A stretch of 64,000 bases of DNA from Tubiluchus corallicola (Eukaryota; Priapulida; Priapulimorpha; Priapulimorphida; Tubiluchidae), in NCBI GenBank assembly GCA_030141605.1, contig JAQGDQ010000053.1:62001-126000 (forward strand), given 5' to 3'. Positions 49,334 to 61,100 of the stretch are shown here, in pieces. Numbering within the stretch: the first letter of the stretch is position 1; every line of letters begins with the position of its first letter. The notes under the pieces are model-generated. The model did no database searches, was not told the DNA's origin, and worked only from the letters and a program-made list of their open reading frames with translations. A program made the position numbers and the translations under genes.

Positions 49334-52300
49334 ATGGGTGAGTGGTTTACTGTACTAGAATGTGTTATTGCATCTAGCAGTTTTGTCAATGAAGAATCAC
49401 AGGAAAAACATTAGTGATGATTGATCTAATGCAAATGTGAGTTTATGTAATAGCCTGAAGCTGAAAATACTGTTTGCTTAATATCTCAGTTCCTCCTTGA
49501 TAATTGTGTGTTCTGCCTAATGCATCAAAATATTTTTCAGATGAAGAAGAAAGAAAGCTACTAGAACAAGCAGACAGAGAGAGAGCCGACATAGTCCTAC
49601 GCTACGAAAAGGTGCGAAGTCACTAAACCTACTGTTTAATCGCTAAACCTAATGCAATGCATTTCGTAGAAATTGTGTAGATTAGTACTTCTAATCATAT
49701 TGTTGGTGCATTAGCTGTTTTTCTACAGTTGTCTCCTCAAGCTGATTAAAGGTGCTGTGAGACGTAGCCTAGACCGCTAACTATTTGCTCTAAGTAATTT
49801 CACTGCCCATTTCCTGGCAATTCTTTTATTACTTTATTTTATGTTCTAATCAATACTTTGCAGTTTTTTACTCGATTACTGTTGCAAACAGCAGAAATGC
49901 AGTAATGCTATTGTACTGTAGAGTGTTGATATTCATTCATGCAAACTCATTGAAATTGAATTAAAACGATTTATTGTTATGGCTACATTTATAGTCCTGT
50001 CCTTGGACAGAGGCCTGCAAAAATTTTGGGAGTGATGTACTAAGCCACTTGAAACTTTTAGTGTAGTCACTTGAGATTAAAAAAAACTTGGGTAGCTTTT
50101 CCATAAGTGTGGTGCAAAATGTTTTAACTATGGCAGGATTTTTTCAGTCATAGTTCAGTAGAATTTGTAAAAAAACTCGCATATTTTGCTTTGAAAGATT
50201 GAAAGTTTGTAGAATGCTTGAGCCCATTAATATGATTATTGATTCCAATCAAAAATCATCCAATATAACCTCTATTGTCAAGATAACCGACAAAATATGG
50301 CTGCGCTAGCTTATGAAGACCATATTTTAGCTATTAGAGCAGGCAAGATGGTGATTTTAATCTCTAAATGTAGATTTAAGTTTTTTCAAGGACAAGGAAT
50401 TTATATTTAACATTTAAAAGCTCCTTCAGTATTATCCCATTTAGGATTTCAAGGTGGCTGCCAAATTGGCCACATGGCTGCTCTGGTAATATATTAGCTT
50501 TACTGAACGTTCTGTTCCACATGATGATTTTAGTCTTCAGATATAGGTTATAATAGTCAGGGAATTCATTTCTAGTAAGTAGAATTTTCCAACTTCATTT
50601 CACTGGAAAATCTAAGATGGCAGCCACAATGGCCACTAACGGCCCTGCTCATAAAATAAAGTATGTTCTAGTGAAATAAAACAACAATTTTGTTGTCCTA
50701 TCATTTCTGATGTTTATAATATACCAAAAATTCAACAGTTGTATGTGAATGTTATGGGGGTATAGTTGGCCTCACCGAGAATTCAGTTGAGCTGCTCAGA
50801 TGAACGTATTCTGGACTTGAGGTAGCATGAACAATCAGTGAGCTTGAAACAACTAGAAAAATTAAAAGAAAACAAAAGCAAAGGACCATACAAGTGCTGT
50901 CAGTTTAAATCGACAAAAGAAGTTAAACCATTAACTGAAGTTCTAGTGTTAATTATAAATCCGGTACTATGCTGCGTGCAACACAGACCAAGAGAATGCG
51001 TCATCTGCTTTATCCTCACGCTGTCACCAAGAGATAGCCTCTCATCTTCTTTTCCATATATTGGCATTCAAGGCTGTAAACACATCATGATCATGTCTCG
51101 ATACTGTTGGCAAAACACATAAAGACTTGCTGTAAGGAAAGGACACTTAGTGGAAGTGTTTTCTCCATTACTGTTGAAGTACACCAAACATGTGGTATAT
51201 CAGACAATAATGTTGAACAGTTGGACCCTAGCTTCACCATCACAATTTGACTGTGATTCTATTGAATGAACATGTCAACCACAATAGACATTGTGTCATT
51301 ATAGCCTGACAAAGCAAAAGCATGTCAACTAATTATTTAAGCCTGCTAAAATATGTCTTGGCAGATATAAATATATCCAGGCAAGTCTTATTTGTATACA
51401 TCAGACACGATTCTTTTTAATATTCAATACGTATGACATGACAACAAATTATCATTTTATTTATACTTGAATATATTTGTGCCAACTTAGCAGCCATTTT
51501 AGATTTCTTAATGAAATGATGCCTATGAAAAATTTTACTTAGTAAGAATTAATTCCTTTTTTAAACCTACTTTTGGACTCTAAAAAATCATGTCTGCAAT
51601 AGAATGTGCGATAAGGCTAGTATTATACAAGAACTGCCATATGTGCAGCCATCTTGGAATTCCAATTGGGATGATATTACAGGAGCTTTTAAGTATCAAA
51701 TATGGATTTCTTGACCTAGCAAACATATATTTAGACAACAAAATCACCAACCATAGCCAATATATGGCTTTTATAAGTTAATAGGTTGGGTTTATTGAAA
51801 ATAGTGGCCATTCTGGATGATTTTAAATTGGTATAAATAAAAAGAGAAAGTCTATTTCCGTGAATTATATTACAATATTATGTTGCTGTCATAGGGTAGA
51901 GAAGGACAGGTTATTGAACCATGGGAGGATCCAGCTTTTGAAGTCTACCATCTGACAGACAGATTTGGTTTTATGCAGTATGTACAGTATTTCTTATTGT
52001 TAGTACTACTTTGTCTAGTAACTTCACTGTGAGGAAATGCAAAGTCAAATTTTGTTTGGATTTGTTTGATTATTCTTCTACCAGTGCCTACAAAAACAAA
52101 AAGAAAATACATTAAATTGTTAACAGTAAGTTGCAGTAACACCTTATAACTTTACAAAATGAAATGACTGTGGGCTCTACCACAGTCAAATAACGTCTCA
52201 AAAGTCTACTTTTCTATTAGGTTTACTTTATGGATTTATAAAAAAATTTGTTTTCTTAGCAGATTATAAAATTGCATGTATTTATATGTGCTTAATCTTA

Positions 52301-55088
52301 TATTTCATAGTCTAAGTTATATGGTAAGTATTTATTTGTTAACGTACAGTTTTTATCTGTTGTTTCTGTTTTAGTGAAAAAGAGCTGCCAAAGTGGGATG
52401 CAGTTGAAGAAAAAGTATGACATATATTTTCATTAATATCTCCAATTTGTAACTTTACAAGATAGAAAAAATAGCTGTTTCTGTTGCTATTGGCTTCTGT
52501 CAGGTTTGAGAAATAATGAAGAAACAATGAGTGAGATGTGTCATTTGATACATTTCACAGGCAAATGCTGTAAAAAGAAACAGCTAAAAGTATTTCTGTA
52601 TACATTATCAGCACATTCAAAGCAGTAATCTGATTCCCACTGTTATTAGCTGTGGTTACTTTTAGCAATAGATTCATAACTTAGCAAATAGCTCAAGGTT
52701 TGAGTCGAAGTCGTACACTTTTTATGAGTCTGACTATGGCCTAAATACCTCAAAATCCATGACAATTGTTGTTACAGAAAAACTTGTGTTTTTCGACACT
52801 TAATCATGCAAAATTGTCTTTTCTTTTAAAGCTACACTTTTAAAGTTGCAAAATAACTTGTTTTTAATCACTACTGCCGTCACTTCAAAAGGCCTACGCA
52901 CAAAAATGGAAAAATCATTTGGACAAAGTTCATCTTCTGCATGTATCTTGTATATAGCAGAGGTCGCCTTCATTGAAAGTTTGAGGAAAATAGCTAAATA
53001 TAACAGCTTACCAACCAGTTGCATTAACTATAAGCTAAAAATCATATCCATGATAAGCAAGTATATTTAGAAAGAAATTTAGAAATTTAGTATATTTAGA
53101 AATTGTAGCAACGGGGCTTTGGTTGGTCGACAAAATCACTGTACTTGTTATTTTGTGCACATCGTGAAACTACTGCAATAATGTTACAATAAGCACTTAC
53201 ATCTGTGTGTGCGTGTGTGTCTGTACCTTCTCTGTACATACAAGATATAAACATCCAGGATCTGAGAATCAACATGGCATGGCAAGTGAAATCGCCCGGA
53301 GCGAGTATCAAACACAGGTAGTCGAGAGCCATTCACGAGAAGCTTGGGCTTGAGACTGGCACTCAAGGCCATTTTAGATGTGCAAGTTGTTGTTTCATTG
53401 TCACATTGATAGCTTTCTAAAGCATTTCTTGTATTTTTAGCAAAAAAATGTAGAAATAGAGAGAACTACTAAATGGGTAAAGATGACTAAAAACTGGGAC
53501 AAGTATTTTCCAGGCGAAAAGGTAGATCTTCAATTTTTTTCTTGAAGCTGATTTTGCAATCTTTAACTTCAGAAGAGTAAACCCAATTACTCCAGGCATA
53601 AAAATATTTCCATGATTAATCTGTGTAACCATCTGTTGCTGTCCCATTTCTTTCTGTTTTATTTGTTATGGCTGAAATTGTGTGGACATTGTTTCCTAGG
53701 TAACTCGTCGTATATACAAAGGCATTCCTCACGCTCTCCGTGGAGAGATATGGTCACGATTATTGCATCTTGAACGGGTAAAGAATGAACAGAAAGGCAT
53801 TTTTGATGTAAGTAATTGATAAGAAGATGATGAAATGTGTCTTTCTCTACATGAATAGTTTTACGTAGTCAAGTGGTTAATGACTAGTGCGAATATGAAT
53901 TGTTTGTTTTGAATTAATTCTTTAAGTGCGAGTCAATTTTTAGGGCTTTATCCATCCTTACCTGCTGTCACTGCCACCTTGCCCCACCTTGAGTCATCAA
54001 TTCCTCAATTGATGTCATTACTGGTCGCAGTACAATATGATAATCATTGCGTTAGTAACGACTTTTTAGTAGGCATTATTTTGACATGTTTATGCTTTTG
54101 CAGAAAATGTGGGACCGTGCAAAAAAACTTTCTCCAGACATAAAACAAATAGATTTGGATGTAAACAGGACATATAGAAATCATATAATGTTTCGAGAAA
54201 GATATGGCGTAAAGTAAGTGTTACTTTCACATTCGATAGGTTACCAATCCGTAGTAAATTTCAGTACACATTACTGCAAAACATGAATTTAAAAAAATAC
54301 CTATAAATCAATTTTGCCTCTTGACTGCTGTGTTAGTTATTAGCACCTGTGATGAATGCTGGACTTGCTATCAACAAAGCAAGTACCTGTTTCTTTTTGT
54401 TATCAAGTTATGATCAATTTCAATATTTACACATCACCTTTACTAGAAAAATCATTGGGAAAGTGATTGGAAGTCTTGGTTTTCGAAATGTATGTTATTT
54501 ATAAGCCAGCAAAATTTTATTATTCCTGTTCACTGAGAATAGCAAAACCAATCTGCCTTTGTATTAGTGCTCATTAGATAACCAGAGAATTTGAGAATTT
54601 GTACATTTGGTGTGCATCTGCTTGTATTTTGAAGTTGATTCCATGTGCGCTTGGGTAAAAATATCTTAAATACATTGTTAGAACAGTTGACCTAACTGTG
54701 GATCAGCATTTAATACAGTAAATCCTTACTCATTTTTACTATTGATATTCCGTTTATCAATGATTCATTTATCAATAGTGAACTATTTTTCCTTTTGCAG
54801 CCTTTTTGCCTTAGTTTAAGCTGCATAATTTTTTGTTGAGTTGGTGCTCTGTAGTAAAGAATCCATTTCCGATTGCTGAAGTGGTTTATAGGCTGTTAGG
54901 CTATATTACAAACTATCATACTGGCTATAGTGCATAAGCTATAATATGTACACTTTCCTTGTGGAAGCAACAATGCTATAAGGTATATAAGGTAGTAACT
55001 GAACAATTCCGGAGTCCAAACTGCGAAACAGGAAATAAAGTTGATAAAACTGGAAATGAAAAGTAAACTAATTTTAGTTAGTTTAATC

Positions 55089-55139
<51 letters not shown>

Positions 55140-58100
55140 AGGGAGGGAGGGAGGTAGGGAGGCAACTTATTTTTGTTAACTGTAAATTGTAGCAACGGGG
55201 CTTTGGTTGGTCAACAAAATCACTGTACTTGTTATTTTATGCACATCGTGAAAAAGAGAGAGAGAGACAGAGAGAGAGAGAGAGCACCGTAAAAGCCATC
55301 ATGGCTCTTAACTTATTTTTGTTAACTGTAAATTGTAGCAACATCGTGAAACTAGTGCAATAACGTTACGATAAACACTTACATCTTATATTTTAATAAA
55401 TAAATAGCGTATACTTTTAAACAGTAAATTAGTGAAACATTTGTATGAGCTAAGTTTTACTAATTTTCCCCTGGAATGCATCTAAATGCTCTTACATTGT
55501 TTTCTGTGAAAGTCTGGAAGGCATAATTTTATTCAACGAAAATTTGGCTAAAGTCATGTTTGCTTGAATGCATTACCGTTGTTAAAATAAGACTTAGTGA
55601 ACTACATTTTTTAATAGTAAGTTGACTCTTTATGCTGACTCGTTTAATTTTATTGCAGTGTGACTCAAAACTTAAGTATTAGATTTTGTCAGACTTCTTC
55701 AACATGACACACATTTATAATTCTTACTTGTCTTGTTTGCAGGCAACAAGCATTATTTCACGTACTAGCTGCTTACTCCATGTATAATACTGAGGTGGGA
55801 TACTGTCAAGGCATGAGTCAGATTGCAGCTCTATTGCTTATGTATTTGAATGAGGAGGTGAGTTTTCTATGCCATATAAGTAACTGCGTTCAGGTCAGAA
55901 AATCATATTGCAGGTATATGTATTATGTTCAGTATGAGAATTCACAAATAAAATGTTGTTAATCCCACTTTCATGGAAATATATTTTATAAAAATAATTT
56001 TCTATCTAAGAATGCAAACACTTAGGAAGCTTTTCATGAATTTGCACTTTTTTTTACTTTTCAACAGGATGCATTCTGGGCCTTATCTGTGCTGCTAACG
56101 GATAGACGACATGCCATGCATGGTTTTTTTATTCCTGGATTTCCAAAGCTGCTTCGGTTCCAAGAACATCACGACTTAGTATTGAAAAAGCTTCTTCCTA
56201 AACTGAGGAAACATTTTGTAAGGCTTTTAATCACTTTGGAAGTTGTATTTCTGTTTGTTGGCCACAACTACAACTGAGCAAGTCCCTCTATACTGTTTTT
56301 ATATTAGAAAAAAGGAAATGAGAAAAAGTCAGATCTGAATTTCGAATTGAACAAGTGAGCTTTGAATTACATCACATTGTCTCAGTCTTGTGATGACAGG
56401 TTGTGAATCAATGCTGACACCTCACCTGTCTTTACAGTGTTTATTCACTTAGAATGATTAATAACTAGGTTAATTTTTAATTATTCGTCTTAGTTAAATT
56501 CTGTGTTTAGTAAAAAGTGTTTTGTGATGTTACAAACCCACACTTAATGAAATTCTCATACTAAACCTGAAGAACAGGAAATGTGAAAAAATCGGGACAG
56601 AGCCTGGATTTGAATCAAGAATCTTCTGCTTACAAGGCGTATGTCTTGGACCACTAAGCCACTGTATTGCCCAATGATCAAGGCAGTCCAGAGTTCTGAT
56701 CTTATAGCTGGCAAACCTAGTTCAGCATTTCCAACCTTAAATACAATTATGAAGCTCATCAGGTTGAATCAGATCCTCTTCATCTCAAAGTCTGGGTGAT
56801 CTAAGATCATGAGTTTTTAATTCTAGGGACCCTGGTTCGAATTCAGGATCAGTTTCATTTTTTTCACATTTTTAATAATTTATTTTGGATTCATTAGTTA
56901 ATAAATTATAGGTTTAGTCTATTTTGCAGCTAAAATATGCATAAAAGAGCTACAGATCTTTCTAGGCTCAAAATTCATTGTGAAATTACAGTAAATTTAA
57001 TTATTTTTAATCACTTTGGTGTTTTTTTCAGTAGTCCTGAAATTAATGTTATAGCATACCATACCATATAATACAGTCATCTTTTGGGCATTACGCGTAA
57101 TTGATGGTATTATTTTGTAACTACAATTAACGGATAATAAGAATTATAAAAGCAGTACAATACAATTAATAAGAATTATAAAAGCAGTATAATACAATTA
57201 ACGTATGTTTTCAGGATAAACAAGAAGTGTACACGTCTCTTTATACAACAAAATGGTTTTTCCAGTGTTTTCTAGATAGGGTATGTATGATTATATAATA
57301 TTATATGTTTCTCGTACATTGATGTATGTTAGGTAATTGTTTCGGCTCATTTTATTGTTAAGTATATCTTTGTAAGTTGTGGTATTTCTTACAAAGACTA
57401 CATCCTATGTTTCTTATACGTGTTTTTGCCAGTTAATGTAAATGTTAGCTCAAACTAGCTAACAAAGAAAGCAGTTAAATAGAAAATAGATATTGAACAA
57501 TGGATTTTACTTCTTTAATTGAATTTTCTAAATTAGTTGCTCCTATTGCTCTTGTGAATACATAATAATTTTCCAACTTTTGATTTTTGTTTCCTTTGAT
57601 TTCATTTTTTACTGTTTTTGTTTCTTTCTACACTAATTAAAATATTGTTTTGACTTGTAGCGAAGACTCTTAAATTAGTAGTGCAACACACTGGTAAATA
57701 AAAAAATTATTGCAGTCTATTGAAACTCATATTTTAAGTTATCATGTTTTAATCCACATTATGTAGTTATTTTTTAATGGTTTGTGCAAGTGCAGTGACT
57801 GTCTAATTTAATTAGACATGTGCGCCCAATCGCTTATGTATAACATCACAACTTTGGCATGAAAATTTCACAGCTGCTGTACTTAAAGTAGCTCAAATGC
57901 CAAGATTACTGTGAAGTACACACTTTCATTTTCTAAACCTCCTCAATTTTTATTTTTTCTTGAGAAGAAAAACAACCTCAAGTTTTGTAACTCTAGCTCA
58001 AGGAGATCTTGTTTAGCGACAATTCATTCTACTAATGCATCGGTCTGCAAGTAAGGACATCTACATGTAGTTTCATGACCTCCAGTTGAAAACTATGCTT

Positions 58101-61100
58101 TTTTACTTTAGGCCTGCATACTTTGCCGTTATTTGTTTTCATTGATTGATAATGTATTTAAAGTGTTTATTTTACTGTGTGGGTGATCCTAGTATAAAGA
58201 AATAATGAAACAGGAAACAACACTGGCCTTTCTATCATGTATGATATTTAAATGAATTGATAAAAGCAAAACAAATACTTCTTATAATGAGTTACCATCA
58301 TTTTTTACCGACCTCAAGTACAAGTGTCAATACATTTTGTTTCTGTTTTTGCAGGCACCCTTCACACTAACCTTGAGGTTATGGGATATCTATATATTGG
58401 AGGGGGAACGACTTCTAGTGACGACAGCTTATTGCTTTCTTAAGCTACACAGGCGTAAGTATATTTACCGTTATATACTTGTGTACAAGTCGACCTTATG
58501 TACAAGTCGATGTGCATTTTAAGACCAGAAATTGCATCATTTTATATATTACCTGTGTATAAGTCGACCATGAAATATTAAGATCTTCCAGAGTAAATGA
58601 TGTCAACAATGGCCAAGTAATAAATTAACAGCCTACCTGGGCCGAGTATTTTATACCTACCCGATGTATATATATATGTATGTATTCATGTCGAGGGCCC
58701 TCACTCCATGATAATACAGCCTGGCCTTTCATCGCACATAATTGTTTGTAATGCCTTTAACTCTAGGATATCGCGGCCAGGATCTATCGTAACATTTCAG
58801 TCGCTGATTTCTCACTTAAAATTAAAAACCGATACCTGAAACGTCACAGTTTTATTCAGTGACATCATCGGCAATTTCCATATTCTGATCGAGTGCTCCG
58901 TCGCTAGTTTATTTATCGGTAATATATAAATTTTAACTTAATTTCACATACATTAAAATAAATTACAGTAATATTTGTTAATTTTGTGAAGTAATATCAA
59001 GATGCGGGCATTCTCTGATGTGAAATATCACAGTATGAGTGTTCATTCAGTCCAGCTTGTATTGAAGGATTATTTCTTTACATATTCATATTGTAGATGA
59101 CTCTTTAGCGACATCTCCCAAAAACATATCGTAAGTATAAGTCGACCCCAAAAATTTCACATTAAAATCGCCTCCCAAAAATTCGACTTGTACATAAGTA
59201 TATACGGTATTTTAATCTTTAACCATTTCGCATTTAGTTTTTATATAATAAAGACCTTTGTGCTAGATTTTATTTATACTGCAAAAAAAATTTATCGAGC
59301 CTCTCAGGTACTAGATAGGATGGAAAATTTTGGAACACTAAATAGGGTGGAAATGGAACTACAATAGGCGCTACTTAATAGACTAACTTTGGGACTGAAG
59401 TGTTTTGACCCATTTAACCGACTGAACCTAATAACTGATGGGTGTAGTATTACTGGTATAGAAGTATGTGTCACCAGCTTACTATGCACTGCAAAGGTTT
59501 TTATGAATTTTACAAACGAAGTAATGCCTAAATTCCTTTGTGCAGGAAAATTAGAAAAAATATTTTAAGATATTAATTTATATAAGTGAATTAGCAATAA
59601 ATTAAGAAGTATACTTTTCTAAATCACGCAAGTCTGTTTATTCACAAAAGTAATGGAAATACATCCAAGGTCGGCTGATTCATTTTTTGTGACAAGTTGG
59701 GTCAGAAGGTTCTCAAAATGATAAAAACGTTTAAAACTTGTTGCATGATGCACAAATACGTGCTTGAACTGTTGGTGGTCCGTATTTCCCCGCAATAGGC
59801 TTCATCTGTAAGCTCCCACTTGCTATCGTGATGTACTTATTGTACTATACCTGCATCCCTGGCATAATAGCAACAGCAAACTTATTAAACTTTATGGGAA
59901 CGACTGCCAGACTTCAAAAGGAAATCGCTAAGCAAGTGATTAAATGTTTAGGTTCCAGGAATTCTTCGGTAATGAGGTCAATTGCAGTTGCAGTGGACAG
60001 GCCGGTCAAATCAAACCATTAGCCTAGCATATTAGCGTATGATAAACGTTCCTGCTTACACACAAAATACTTAACATGATTGTTTCTATGTATATTATAG
60101 GACACAAGCGAACTAAAGTGACATAAAAGTCATAAAAGCTTATTAGTCACAGGAAAGTGTCTTATTGAAACATGTGAAGCAGAAATATTGAGTCAATTAT
60201 GCGGAGTTATTTGAGTCGATTACCGACAGTTTTTATGTACATTTGAATAGAAGTGGCCCATACCAGACGTTTTTGAGTCAATTAAGCGATTTAGTCTATT
60301 AACCCTGAGTCTGTTAAGCGGAGTCTACTGTATTTTTTTATTGCAAAACTAACAAGATGTTCATAAAGTGCTAACTTGTGTAGATGTAAATACCAACTGC
60401 AGTCATTGTATTTGTACATTTCAAATAAATAAATAGTAGTATTTTTTGGCCAAAACTTGTGCGATTACTGATTGTGTGTTGTAATTGGTGTGAGTTAGTA
60501 GGTTTAATAAGTCTATACATGGGAATAAGTTGCTATTTTCTACAGACTTGTAAGAATTTATTCTATTCTTAAGAACTCGTGCAACCATAAAGAAAATAAA
60601 AATAGAAATTTGTAATATTTATTAAGATATTTATATTTATCTTTTATGGTAGAAGTGTAAGTTCATACGCATCTTCAGTTTTTTGGATTCTAATGCCCTG
60701 AAATCATTTAAACCTGTGCACTAAAGTAATTTTCAAAATACAGCTGTTGTGACTGACCATGTTAAAAAGAAATTTAAATTTAACCAGCTTATAATGTTTC
60801 CTCTTTCTTGTTAATAGAGGTAGCAGCATTAATGCTGCATTATGTATATAATATATTTACCAGCACACTTCATAGTGCCTGAGCCGCCATGCATTGTGCT
60901 GAGTCTCCAATGGAAGCCAGTGTAGTTTTAACTTAAGGTATAGTAACTGGTTCATAAAATTGTCATAAGGAGTCTGAAATTTCACTTGTATTAACAGCAA
61001 AATTTAATAGAGACAGAAATAGGGCACAGTTACACGATATACCTATCCACCAGAAAAGTGTGCAAAACTTTCAGTGATATACTATCATACAAAGTCTTAA

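Noticed and set aside
56579-56672. Functional tRNA-Thr (TGT) gene.
   Set aside because: A and B boxes are good but acceptor and anticodon stems do not pair, and a second copy with the same tail shows it is a SINE.
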